DNA from: Empedobacter brevis_A
Lineage (GTDB): Bacteria; Bacteroidota; Bacteroidia; Flavobacteriales; Weeksellaceae
NCBI RefSeq assembly: GCF_965118635.1
Contig: NZ_CBCPHV010000001.1
Location: 248,001-312,000 of the forward strand
Length of the DNA: 64,000 bases
Reading direction: 5' to 3'
Both the position numbers and the translations under genes were made by a program. How positions within the stretch are numbered: the first letter of the stretch is position 1; every line of letters begins with the position of its first letter. The notes below the pieces were generated by a model. That model was given only the letters and a program-made list of their open reading frames with translations, searched no databases and was not told where the DNA came from. Below are positions 1 to 7,396 of the stretch, in pieces.

Positions 1-230
1 CCGCATTATTAACACAAGTATATAGACCTGAAGAGAAAGAAAAAACACAAGCATTTCATGACTTCACGGTTTTTGCAGTAATCAGTATTGCCAGTTTTTT
101 TGCAGGAAGTTTATTTAATAATTGGGGCTGGAATGGCATTAATATTGTTTTAATTCCAATGCTTCTTATTACATTAATTGCGGTAATTAAAATTACAATG
201 ACAAATAAGAGCGCGCACGAGAATCAGTAA
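1..230 (+). CDS. MFS transporter, C-terminal end (partial)
   Basis: The reading frame is open from base 3 and ends at a TAA at 228-230, giving 75 residues. It holds two hydrophobic segments and a central NWGWNGIN stretch like the one before the last transmembrane helix of many MFS drug exporters, then a short charged tail. Only the last two helices are present because the gene begins before the window, so the substrate cannot be told. It precedes two heavy-metal-binding genes on the same strand, which may mean a metal-stress context. Confidence 0.6.
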   Translation, partial: ALLTQVYRPEEKEKTQAFHDFTVFAVISIASFFAGSLFNNWGWNGINIVLIPMLLITLIAVIKITMTNKSAHENQ

Positions 231-349
231 AAATCACAATTATCTTCCAAAAAATCGTAACTAATAAAAACGAAATAATAAGGAACTTTGTAATTAGAAA
301 AGAATCAAGTTATAATATCAAAATAATTAACGTTTTAAAAAAAAATATT

Positions 350-1207
350 ATGAATACACAACATCAATCCAGCAGCGAAAATATATTTATTTGCCCTATG
401 CACCCAGAAGTCAAAGGGAATAAAGGTGATAAATGTTCAAAATGTGGAATGAATTTAGTTCCAGAAAATAAAGGAACAGCAAAACATTTTGATGTGATTA
501 TATCTTCTGAACCTGAAGTTATTGAAGCAGGGAAATCGACGCAGTTTAAAATCATTGTAAAGAACGAAGATAAAGTTGTGTCATTAGAAGAAGTACATGA
601 AATGAAAATGCATCTTCTAGTTGTGAATGAAGAACTAACTTGGTTTGACCATATCCATCCCATTGAACAAGAAGACGGTTCTTATCTTATTGATGAAATA
701 TTTCCAACTGCTGGGGACTACTTATTTTTTGTAGATTATAAGCCTGAGAACGAGGAAGGGAATGTTTACAAACATTCGTTAAATGTAGTAGGAAATACTA
801 CAGAAATAGCACAGTTAGATACAAATGCAAAATTTGAATCGGAATCAGATGGTTATACTGCCAAATTATTGAATGGTGCAGATTTGAAAACAAATACAAG
901 CCAGCCATTGCAATTTGAGATTCTAAAAAATGGTAACAAGATTAATGACGCTGAATTGCAAAACTATTTAGGAGCAAAAGCTCATATTGTAATGATAAGC
1001 AAAGCTGAAAAAGAATTTTTGCATATTCACCCAATGTCTAATGAAAGTTATCAGATTTATGCAGAAACACTGATCAAGAAACCAGGTTTATATAGAATGT
1101 GGATGCAATTTAAGATTAGTAATAAAGTGCACACTGTAGATTTTACGGTACATGTTGCTGAGGGTAACAAAACGAGCGAAGGTCATAATCATCATCACAA
1201 ACACTAA
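350..1207 (+). CDS. Heavy-metal-binding domain protein with His-rich tail
   Basis: 285 residues. Residues 15-34 form the heavy-metal-binding domain CPMHPE...CSKCGM (C15, M17, H18, C29, C32, M34), common in proteins that accompany copper or silver efflux systems in Bacteroidetes. Two later segments resemble each other: HEMKMHLLVV...HIHP near residues 83-105 and AHIVMIS...HIHP near 209-228, a His/Met pattern like that of YtkA-type domains. The protein ends in GHNHHHKH, another probable metal site. No signal peptide or lipobox is visible, so location is uncertain. The family call is firm; the metal and partner pump are not shown. Confidence 0.8.
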   Translation: MNTQHQSSSENIFICPMHPEVKGNKGDKCSKCGMNLVPENKGTAKHFDVIISSEPEVIEAGKSTQFKIIVKNEDKVVSLEEVHEMKMHLLVVNEELTWFDHIHPIEQEDGSYLIDEIFPTAGDYLFFVDYKPENEEGNVYKHSLNVVGNTTEIAQLDTNAKFESESDGYTAKLLNGADLKTNTSQPLQFEILKNGNKINDAELQNYLGAKAHIVMISKAEKEFLHIHPMSNESYQIYAETLIKKPGLYRMWMQFKISNKVHTVDFTVHVAEGNKTSEGHNHHHKH

Positions 1208-1312
1208 AAAAAATCAGTAAAAATCGTAAATCAAACAAGGAATATCATAATAAAAAAAATAAGAAAATACAGAATTTTGTAGTATAAATATACATTATAA
1301 ATAAATTAAAAA

Positions 1313-1534
1313 ATGGAAAATAAAGAATTTCAATTCAAGACAAACCTTAATTGTGGAGGATGTGTATCAAAAGTAAAAGCAGATTTTGACAGTGCGGAAG
1401 GTATCTGTGAATGGAATGTAGATACAGCTAATAATGATAAAATCTTAACTGTAAAATCAGAAGGAATTACAGAAGATGAGATCATCGCTATCGTTAAGAG
1501 AAAAGGATTTAAAGCAGAACCTTTAGCAGAGTAA
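1313..1534 (+). CDS. Heavy-metal-associated (HMA) domain protein, CopZ-like
   Basis: 73 residues, the size of a stand-alone ferredoxin-fold metallochaperone. The metal-binding loop NCGGC has C14 and C17. The usual motif is GMTCxxC, and here the Met is replaced (NLNCGGC), as in many flavobacterial members. A likely role is binding soft metals such as Cu(I) in the cytoplasm and passing them to an exporter. It follows the heavy-metal-binding protein gene by about 105 bases with its own A-rich leader. No P-type ATPase is present in the window, so the partner is unknown. Confidence 0.8.
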   Translation: MENKEFQFKTNLNCGGCVSKVKADFDSAEGICEWNVDTANNDKILTVKSEGITEDEIIAIVKRKGFKAEPLAE

Positions 1535-1607
1535 TTTATCACTCTATATTTTATCCTGAGAGTGATAATGGATAGTATTCTTTTAAATAATTGTACTATC
1601 GCAATTT

Positions 1608-1662
1608 AAAATGAGGTAATTTATTGTAGGATGCCTGCAATTATTACCTCATTTTATTTTTT
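1608..1662 (+). terminator. Long hairpin with T-run, terminator or attenuator
   Basis: A 13-bp stem (1608-1620 with 1643-1655) continues after a small internal loop into an 8-bp stem (1623-1630 with 1634-1641, one G-U pair), followed by a T-rich run to 1662. It would end the HMA transcript. It abuts an ATG at 1663, which argues that the next gene starts further downstream. Confidence 0.7.
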
Positions 1663-1695
1663 ATGCCAGTTTTTAAATTTAAAATCCTTGTTTTA

Positions 1696-2526
1696 ATGAT
1701 AGATTATTGCCATTCTTTGATGAATGAATTGGATGATAGAATAACTGAACTGACTTACGAGCATAGCAATAACTCGTTAGAGTTGTATGAAAATGCTATT
1801 GTATTAGTTTTACAAAGGCTTGATTCGGCAAAGGAATATGTCAAGAAAAAAGGATTCAAAGATGAAGATGAAGAAATATTCTTTTTCAAACAACTTAAAC
1901 CTCAGTTAGTTTCAAAATTGATATATTTAAATTCTATATATAAAATTGAAACAAAACGGCCCAGAGGAGGTGATAAAATTATTAAACAATATCTCAATCT
2001 TGAGCTTAGTAAGATCAAGCGTTTTTTTGATGCTAATTTGGAATTTTATAAATACTACAGAACTAATAGCACCCATTTAGATAAAAAATACTTTATCAGA
2101 GGAAATCATGATATAAAATTAAGCTTAGATACTTATTATTTTGAAGCAGATCATAAATTTGCAACCTCACACGATTATAAAGTAGCTAAAATTATTGCCA
2201 ACGATTTAATACAGGTATATCTTGAAGACCAATTGAATAACAATAATAAAAAACATATATCAAAAAATTTAAGTTTAAATTGGACTGGTAGTAAAACAGC
2301 TTTGGTTGAGTTAATCTATTCTCTACATTCCAATGGTTCAATTGAAAATGGTAATATTGATATTAAGGTTATAGCAAAAACATTTGAGAATATGTTTAAT
2401 ATTGATTTAGGAGACTTCTATCATTCTTATTTAGAATTAAAAGGAAGGAAGATAAATCGAACCAAATTTCTCGATAGTCTTCGCGATGCACTTATCAAAA
2501 GAATGGATGAGCAGGACGAAAAATGA
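1696..2526 (+). CDS. RteC domain-containing protein
   Basis: 276 residues from the chosen start. The core around YYRTNSTHLDKKYFIRG and the following D-x-x-Y-F-E-A-D segment match the RteC family, first known as the excision regulator of the Bacteroides conjugative transposon CTnDOT. An in-frame ATG at 1663 is possible, but it sits directly on the T-run of the hairpin at 1608-1662, so I prefer the ATG at 1696. RteC homologues usually travel on integrative elements, and here the gene lies beside metal-binding genes and a tRNA cluster. No integrase, mobilisation gene or rteA/rteB pair is visible, so its present function is unknown. Confidence 0.7.
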   Translation: MIDYCHSLMNELDDRITELTYEHSNNSLELYENAIVLVLQRLDSAKEYVKKKGFKDEDEEIFFFKQLKPQLVSKLIYLNSIYKIETKRPRGGDKIIKQYLNLELSKIKRFFDANLEFYKYYRTNSTHLDKKYFIRGNHDIKLSLDTYYFEADHKFATSHDYKVAKIIANDLIQVYLEDQLNNNNKKHISKNLSLNWTGSKTALVELIYSLHSNGSIENGNIDIKVIAKTFENMFNIDLGDFYHSYLELKGRKINRTKFLDSLRDALIKRMDEQDEK

Positions 2527-2775
2527 AAACAGAGTTTAAATGTGTGACATTTCATACACTAAATGAAGTTATGTATGTATAGTTATATAAAAATTAAATG
2601 CTGTAAATACAATTTACTAAATTATTACCAATAACATTTTTAGCGTTTATAGAACTCATATTATTTGCAAATACTGATTAAATTAATCTTTTATGCTTTA
2701 AAATTGTCTTATAATTTTAATTAAAGTATTGGCATAGAGTTTTTTATAAATTATTTCGAAATTTTCGCAACGAAA
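2527..2775. other. AT-rich non-coding region between rteC-like gene and tRNA cluster
   Basis: No open reading frame of note, no repeat and no integrase site that I can support. The stretch is very AT-rich and leads into the tRNA promoter. The further 170 bases between that promoter and the first tRNA would be the transcribed leader. Confidence 0.5.
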
Positions 2776-2778
2776 TTG

Positions 2779-2810
2779 TTGCTTTGTATTACTATAAATG
2801 CATATTTTTG
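2779..2810 (+). promoter_or_regulatory. Promoter of the tRNA-Pro-Arg-Ser-Pro operon
   Basis: TTG at 2779-2781 and TATTTTTG at 2803-2810 (consensus TAnnTTTG) are 21 bases apart, fitting the Bacteroidetes -33/-7 pattern. The start of transcription would be near 2817, about 165 bases before the first tRNA. The -33 box lies in a small inverted repeat (GCAAC/GTTGC, 2767-2782). Confidence 0.5.
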
Positions 2811-2982
2811 CACCGTTAATAAAAAAAGATAAAGTTCATTTACTTGAATTTTCTATGATATTAAAAGTCAATATCGGACAACAACAGTTTTAAATCATTA
2901 ACAAAATGGTTCGAAAATTGTCCCGACAGGACGACAAAATTTTCATCCGAAAAGATTTTTTATCGTAAAAAGAAGACCGAAT

Positions 2983-3057
2983 CGGGGTGTAGCGTAGCCC
3001 GGTCATCGCGCCTGCTTTGGGAGCAGGAGGTCGCAGGTTCGAATCCTGCCACCCCGA
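2983..3057 (+). tRNA. tRNA-Pro (anticodon TGG), copy 1
   Basis: A 75-base cloverleaf without encoded CCA. The acceptor CGGGGTG pairs with CACCCCG. The anticodon stem CCTGC/GCAGG encloses loop TTTGGGA with anticodon TGG. The T-loop GGTTCGAATCC is canonical. It is identical to the copy at 3278-3352. Confidence 0.97.
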
Positions 3058-3081
3058 CAAAATTCATTGAATTTTTGGATC

Positions 3082-3155
3082 GGTCCAGTAGCTCAGCTGG
3101 ATAGAGCAACTGCCTTCTAAGCAGTAGGTCTCAGGTTCGAATCCTGACTGGATCA
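3082..3155 (+). tRNA. tRNA-Arg (anticodon TCT)
   Basis: A 74-base cloverleaf. The acceptor GGTCCAG pairs with CTGGATC with one G-U pair. The anticodon stem ACTGC/GCAGT holds loop CTTCTAA with anticodon TCT, reading AGA. CCA is not encoded. Confidence 0.96.
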
Positions 3156-3173
3156 CACGTTTTATTAAAACTA

Positions 3174-3257
3174 GGAGAGGTGCCAGAGCGGTAATGGAGC
3201 AGATTGCTAATCTGTCATCGGGAAACCGATGCCAGGGTTCGAGTCCCTGTCTCTCCG
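3174..3257 (+). tRNA. tRNA-Ser (anticodon GCT)
   Basis: An 84-base class II tRNA with a long variable arm (ATCGGGAAACCGAT). The acceptor GGAGAGG pairs with TCTCTCC. The anticodon stem GCAGA/TCTGT encloses TTGCTAA with anticodon GCT, reading AGC and AGT. Confidence 0.96.
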
Positions 3258-3277
3258 CACTTTTTTAATGACCGAAT

Positions 3278-3352
3278 CGGGGTGTAGCGTAGCCCGGTCA
3301 TCGCGCCTGCTTTGGGAGCAGGAGGTCGCAGGTTCGAATCCTGCCACCCCGA
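3278..3352 (+). tRNA. tRNA-Pro (anticodon TGG), copy 2
   Basis: Identical over its full length to the copy at 2983-3057, and the identity extends 8 bases upstream and 5 downstream, so the duplication covers 88 bases. It is the last gene of the cluster, followed by a terminator. Confidence 0.97.
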
Positions 3353-3360
3353 CAAAAAAA

Positions 3361-3388
3361 CCTTTGTAATTTTTACAAAGGTTTTTTT
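3361..3388. terminator. Bidirectional terminator after tRNA cluster
   Basis: Stem CCTTTGTAA (3361-3369) pairs with TTACAAAGG (3373-3381). A T-run follows on the plus strand and an A-run precedes it, so it can also end the minus-strand gene at 3443-4537. Confidence 0.8.
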
Positions 3389-3442
3389 ATACTTATATTT
3401 TGTGGAATCTAAATTATTCAGATCTTAAACAAGAAGTTATTT

Positions 3443-4537
3443 TTAGCAATATTTTTCTCCGTTTTTTTGCAATTTCAAATCACTAACATAAGTTTTGATA
3501 AAGCGCACATTGCTTCGAGGACAAATTAATAATCCTTTTTCCGAATTGATGACAACATAGTCTTCTAATCCATCAATAATAATAGCTTTGTCTTGTGTAG
3601 AATAGATAAAATTATTTGATGCATTATAACCTGAAAAATGTTTACATAATAATGTATTATGGTTTTCGTCTTGGTCTTCTCCTGTGTATTTATATTTTTC
3701 GTTGACAGCTGACCAAGTTCCAATATCACTCCAACCGAAAGTTGTTGGGATAACATAGACGTTATCTGCTTGTTCTAAAATCCCTTTGTTGATAGAAGTA
3801 ACATTTAGCGTTGTATAAATAGGTTTTAAAGTCTCAGCATTTTGCAAGGATTTATCCAATAAAAAATATTTTTCTAAAGTTTCTTTCATGGAAGGTAAAT
3901 GTTGTTGAAACGCTTTGATAATACTTTCTACAGACCAAATTAGTATTCCTGTATTCCAAATAAATTCCCCATTCATAATAAAAGATTGAGCAAATTCTAA
4001 ATCAGGTTTATCGATATATGATTTTACTTTTTTTATAGGTGTTGAGTTTTCAATGAATTGGATGTAACTATAATTAACATCTGGTCGAGTTGGGGCAACT
4101 CCTAAAGTAATTAATCGATCATTGTCAGCATCTTCAAAAGCAAGATTTACTTTTTCTACGAATTCGTTTTCATCAAAAATAAAATGATCTGAAGGAGAAA
4201 TAATCAATTTTGCATTTGGATTAATTTGTTGAATAAACATTGCTGCAAGCAAATTGCAAGCTGCTGTATTCATCATTCGAGGTTCTGTAATGAAATTTTC
4301 ATCATTAAATTCAGGTAATTGTTCTTTTATAATTTCTTTATAATCCTGAATGGTTACAATAAAAATATTTTCCTCTCTAACGACTTTTTTTAATCGATTA
4401 TAAGTTAATTGAATAAATGTTTTCCCAATACCAAGTAAATCATGGAATTGTTTAGGTTTTTTAATCGTACTCAAAGGCCATAATCTCACTCCAGTACCAC
4501 TAGTAAGTATGACAGCGTAATTATTTTTATTATGCAT
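3443..4537 (-). CDS. manC: Mannose-1-phosphate guanylyltransferase
   Basis: 364 residues, the normal length of the single-domain enzyme that makes GDP-mannose from mannose-1-phosphate and GTP for surface polysaccharide or glycan synthesis. Residues 13-23 hold the nucleotidyltransferase signature SGTGVRLWPLS, followed by the KPKQF lysine motif. Internal FIWNTGILIW and FGWSDIGTW match the family's sugar-binding segments. There is no C-terminal phosphomannose isomerase domain, unlike bifunctional forms. It starts 9 bases after the SprT-like gene ends, so the two probably share a transcript. Confidence 0.93.
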   Translation of the reverse strand: MHNKNNYAVILTSGTGVRLWPLSTIKKPKQFHDLLGIGKTFIQLTYNRLKKVVREENIFIVTIQDYKEIIKEQLPEFNDENFITEPRMMNTAACNLLAAMFIQQINPNAKLIISPSDHFIFDENEFVEKVNLAFEDADNDRLITLGVAPTRPDVNYSYIQFIENSTPIKKVKSYIDKPDLEFAQSFIMNGEFIWNTGILIWSVESIIKAFQQHLPSMKETLEKYFLLDKSLQNAETLKPIYTTLNVTSINKGILEQADNVYVIPTTFGWSDIGTWSAVNEKYKYTGEDQDENHNTLLCKHFSGYNASNNFIYSTQDKAIIIDGLEDYVVINSEKGLLICPRSNVRFIKTYVSDLKLQKNGEKYC

Positions 4538-4546
4538 GATTGTTTC

Positions 4547-5146
4547 TTATAGTTTGTTTACAGTTGCAGTTGCGCTAATCAAATATTTTTTCTTGGTTTT
4601 CAACTCTAAACAAAGATACCTTAATTTTCGTTTAGATTCTTTTTTAAAGATTCTTTTTCCAATCGAAAATATCGTACCATCCTCCAAATCTTCTAAATAA
4701 ATTTGCGCAGGATTTTTATCATCAATAATAAATTTTGAGATATTAATATCGGCTCCTAAACTAGCTTTGGGATGCTTGGCATGATGTAAAATGTAAGGTT
4801 GAAGCTCTTTTGGATAAATATGGATTGATTCTAATAACAGATGTCCAAAAATAGTTTTCCATTCTTTTCCATGCGGATTTATTTTTCGAGCATCAAATTG
4901 AACAAAAGTTTTGAGATGTGCGACTTCGTGTGTAAAAACGAAAAAAAAAGCATAGGGATTTAAGTCGCCATTAATTGTAATTTGATGACGATTATTTTCG
5001 ACTAATTTGCGATAATCTCCTAACTTAGTTTCTCTTCTTTTTGTAATTTTAAGTGTAATATAATGATTTTCCAACCACTTTTTCACATACAACTCTGCAT
5101 GAGTAGGGAGATAAGAAATTAAATGTTCTAAATTCACATTGTGCAA
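4547..5146 (-). CDS. SprT-like domain protein (putative zinc metallopeptidase)
   Basis: 199 residues. HEVAH at residues 73-77 supplies two zinc-binding histidines and the catalytic Glu, and H92 in the downstream PHGKEW segment is the expected third ligand. This is the SprT/Spartan arrangement. The eukaryotic relatives cut DNA-protein crosslinks; the bacterial substrate is not known. The C-terminal third lacks the paired cysteines of the zinc ribbon in E. coli SprT. It is the first gene of a two-gene unit with manC and is divergent from the mlaE-like gene with only 44 bases between them. Confidence 0.85.
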   Translation of the reverse strand: MHNVNLEHLISYLPTHAELYVKKWLENHYITLKITKRRETKLGDYRKLVENNRHQITINGDLNPYAFFFVFTHEVAHLKTFVQFDARKINPHGKEWKTIFGHLLLESIHIYPKELQPYILHHAKHPKASLGADINISKFIIDDKNPAQIYLEDLEDGTIFSIGKRIFKKESKRKLRYLCLELKTKKKYLISATATVNKL

Positions 5147-5177
5147 GATAAATAAAATGCCTTTCCAATAAAAATAT

Positions 5178-5185
5178 TAATTTTG
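5178..5185 (+). promoter_or_regulatory. -7 promoter element before mlaE-like gene
   Basis: TAATTTTG matches TAnnTTTG. It lies only 5 bases before the ATG at 5191, so transcription would begin at or next to the start codon, giving a leaderless or near-leaderless message. No clear TTG box at -33. Confidence 0.35.
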
Positions 5186-5190
5186 TCGTA

Positions 5191-5937
5191 ATGAAATTAA
5201 TTGAAAATATAGGGTCATACTTTATGCTTATGGGTAAAGTATTTAGTAAACCTCAAAAAATTGGAGTTTTCTGGAAACTGACTGTTAGAGAAATATATGA
5301 TTTAGGTGTAAATTCCTTAGGGATTGTTACCTTTATTTCAACCTTTATGGGAGCTGTAGTTGCTATACAAATGGCACAAAACTTTCAAGGTGCTGCTATT
5401 CCTGTGCCAGATACTTATATCGGTTATGCCACAAAAGTGGTTTTAGTCTTAGAATTTGCACCAACTATTATGTCATTAATTTTAGTAGGAAAAGTAGGTT
5501 CTTATATCGCTTCGAGTATTGGAACAATGCGTGTTACAGAACAAATAGATGCCCTCGATGTAATGGGAATTAATTCTGCTAACTTTTTAATTTTACCAAA
5601 AATTATAGCATGTGTATTCTTTAATCCATTATTAGTCATGATTTCCATTGGATTTGGATTATTAGGAGGATATTACATTGGTGTGTTTACAAAAATGTGG
5701 TCTGCTGCCGACTTTATTACAGGTTTGCAAATGAATATGGCAACAAAATTATTTGTGTATACATTTGTTAAAACCATGGTTTTCGCCTTTGTTATTGCTA
5801 CAATTCCAGCTTATTATGGTTATAAAGTAAAAGGAGGATCGTTAGAAGTTGGTCGTTCTGCAACAACAGCAGTTGTTTGGACATCTGTAGCGATTATTGT
5901 AATCAATTTAATTTTAACACAAACAATTTTAAGCTAA
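5191..5937 (+). CDS. mlaE: MlaE-family ABC transporter permease
   Basis: 248 residues with about five hydrophobic helices, the usual MlaE/TTG2B length. The segment GIVTFISTFMGAVVAIQMA and the later FAPTIMSLILVGKVGSYIAS are typical of the permease that moves phospholipids between inner and outer membrane. The stop overlaps the ATG of the ATPase gene (TAATG), indicating translational coupling. A MlaD substrate-binding gene, often found next to these, is absent here and probably sits elsewhere. Confidence 0.92.
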   Translation: MKLIENIGSYFMLMGKVFSKPQKIGVFWKLTVREIYDLGVNSLGIVTFISTFMGAVVAIQMAQNFQGAAIPVPDTYIGYATKVVLVLEFAPTIMSLILVGKVGSYIASSIGTMRVTEQIDALDVMGINSANFLILPKIIACVFFNPLLVMISIGFGLLGGYYIGVFTKMWSAADFITGLQMNMATKLFVYTFVKTMVFAFVIATIPAYYGYKVKGGSLEVGRSATTAVVWTSVAIIVINLILTQTILS

Positions 5938-6707
5938 TGATTGAAGTAAAAGAAATCAGAAAATCATTTGACGCAGTTGAAGTACTGAAAGGTTTTTCTG
6001 TGACTTTCGAGAAAGGAAAAGTTAGTTTGATTATTGGTCAAAGTGGTTCTGGTAAAACAGTTTTTCTTAAAAACTTGATTGGATTATTAACGCCAACTTC
6101 AGGTGAAATTTTGTATGAAGGAGCAAATATGATTGATTTTGACTACAAAGAAAAGCAACGTTTACGTTCAGAGATTGGAGTAGTTTTTCAAGGATCAGCA
6201 TTATATGATACGATGAATATCGTGGAAAACGTGAAATTTCCTTTGGAAATGTTTTCAGACATGTCAAACGCAGATGCCGATAAACGAGCGAGAGAAGTAT
6301 TAGATCGTGTAGAAATAGCACGTACAGCTCTTAAAAAATATCCGTCAGAAATATCAGGAGGAATGCAAAAGCGTGTTGCGATTGCGCGTGCAATTGTAAA
6401 CAATCCAAAATATTTATTTGCAGATGAGCCAAACTCAGGATTAGATCCAAAAACAGCTTTGGTTATCGACCAATTAATTTATGATATCACAAAAGAATAT
6501 AATACAACAACGGTTGTTAATACGCATGACATGAATTCCGTTATGGAAATTGGAGATCATATTGTTTTTCTAAAAAATGGTTACTTGGAATGGGAAGGAA
6601 CAAAAGAAGAGATTTTGGTAGCAGATAACCCAAATGTTATTGATTTCGTATATTCGTCAAATCTTTTCAAAAAATTGAGAGAAGCATTATTAAAAGAAAA
6701 AAAATAA
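5937..6707 (+). CDS. mlaF: MlaF-family ABC transporter ATP-binding protein
   Basis: 256 residues from the overlapping ATG at 5937. A longer in-frame reading to 5877 would run into the permease gene and is not needed. Walker A GQSGSGKT is at 34-41, the Q-loop at Q85, signature SGGMQ at 140-144, Walker B YLFADEP at 159-165, and the H-loop follows in NTHDMNS. It powers the MlaE permease in lipid trafficking across the envelope. The beta-barrel gene follows after 15 bases without a terminator, so the three genes may be co-transcribed. Confidence 0.94.
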   Translation: MIEVKEIRKSFDAVEVLKGFSVTFEKGKVSLIIGQSGSGKTVFLKNLIGLLTPTSGEILYEGANMIDFDYKEKQRLRSEIGVVFQGSALYDTMNIVENVKFPLEMFSDMSNADADKRAREVLDRVEIARTALKKYPSEISGGMQKRVAIARAIVNNPKYLFADEPNSGLDPKTALVIDQLIYDITKEYNTTTVVNTHDMNSVMEIGDHIVFLKNGYLEWEGTKEEILVADNPNVIDFVYSSNLFKKLREALLKEKK

Positions 6708-6722
6708 ATCAATAAAAATTCT

Positions 6723-7322
6723 ATGAAAAAATTAATTTTAACTGCAATTATAGGTTTAGCTGCAAATTTTGCAATGGCACAAAATATCAATTTTGGACTT
6801 AAAGGAGGAGCAGTTTTCAATACAGATAAAGGAAAAGTTTGGCGTGATGCTGGAAATATTTTCAAAAGAGATGGAAAAGCTTCAGCAGGATTTCAAGCTG
6901 GTGCTTTAGCTCGTGTTTCTTTAGCAGGAATTTACATTCAACCAGAATTATTGTACACACAATTCAAAAATGAATATAATGTTGATGGACAAAATCTTGA
7001 TGTAACTAAAAAACGTTTGGATATTCCTGTAAATGTTGGGAAAAGATTCTTAGGAATTGGGCATGTTCAAGCAGGTCCTGTTTTCTCTTATTATTTTGAT
7101 GATAAACTTTCTGTAAAAGATTTTTCAACTGCAAAACAAGACGAATTCAATGTAGGAATGCAAATAGGTGCAGGTGTAGAAGTTTCTAAATTATTATTCG
7201 ATTTACGTTACGAATTCGGTTTAGGAAAAGTTGGATCTGACATTTTAAATGGAAATAACGGACAATACAAAACAGAAAATCGTCCACAAATGTTGAACTT
7301 AACAGTAGCATATTTATTCTAA
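6723..7322 (+). CDS. Outer membrane beta-barrel protein (PorT-like domain)
   Basis: 199 residues with a signal peptide ending AMAQ at residue 20. The mature part alternates polar and hydrophobic residues (GLKGGAVFN, IYIQPELLYTQ, QIGAGVEVSKLLFDLRYE) and ends in a strand closing on phenylalanine (LTVAYLF), as expected for an outer membrane barrel of about eight strands. Members of this family are abundant in Bacteroidetes and mostly have no known role. Its place directly behind MlaE/MlaF hints at an envelope function, but nothing more specific can be claimed. Confidence 0.8.
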   Translation: MKKLILTAIIGLAANFAMAQNINFGLKGGAVFNTDKGKVWRDAGNIFKRDGKASAGFQAGALARVSLAGIYIQPELLYTQFKNEYNVDGQNLDVTKKRLDIPVNVGKRFLGIGHVQAGPVFSYYFDDKLSVKDFSTAKQDEFNVGMQIGAGVEVSKLLFDLRYEFGLGKVGSDILNGNNGQYKTENRPQMLNLTVAYLF

Positions 7323-7345
7323 AAGGTTGTTTGTAAATAAATTTA

Positions 7346-7376
7346 TTGGATATATTTGTTCCAAATTGTATTTTTG
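7346..7376 (+). promoter_or_regulatory. Promoter of the TPR protein gene
   Basis: TTG (7346-7348), 20-base spacer, TATTTTTG (7369-7376): a full match to the Bacteroidetes promoter. The start would fall near 7383, about 14 bases before the ATG at 7397. Confidence 0.55.
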
Positions 7377-7396
7377 CAACCTTGTAAATTATTAAA

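Noticed and set aside
2983..3352. tRNA-Pro copies as attL/attR of an integrative element
   Set aside because: Both copies are full tRNAs with shared upstream flanks and only tRNA-Arg and tRNA-Ser lie between them, so a simple tandem duplication explains them better.
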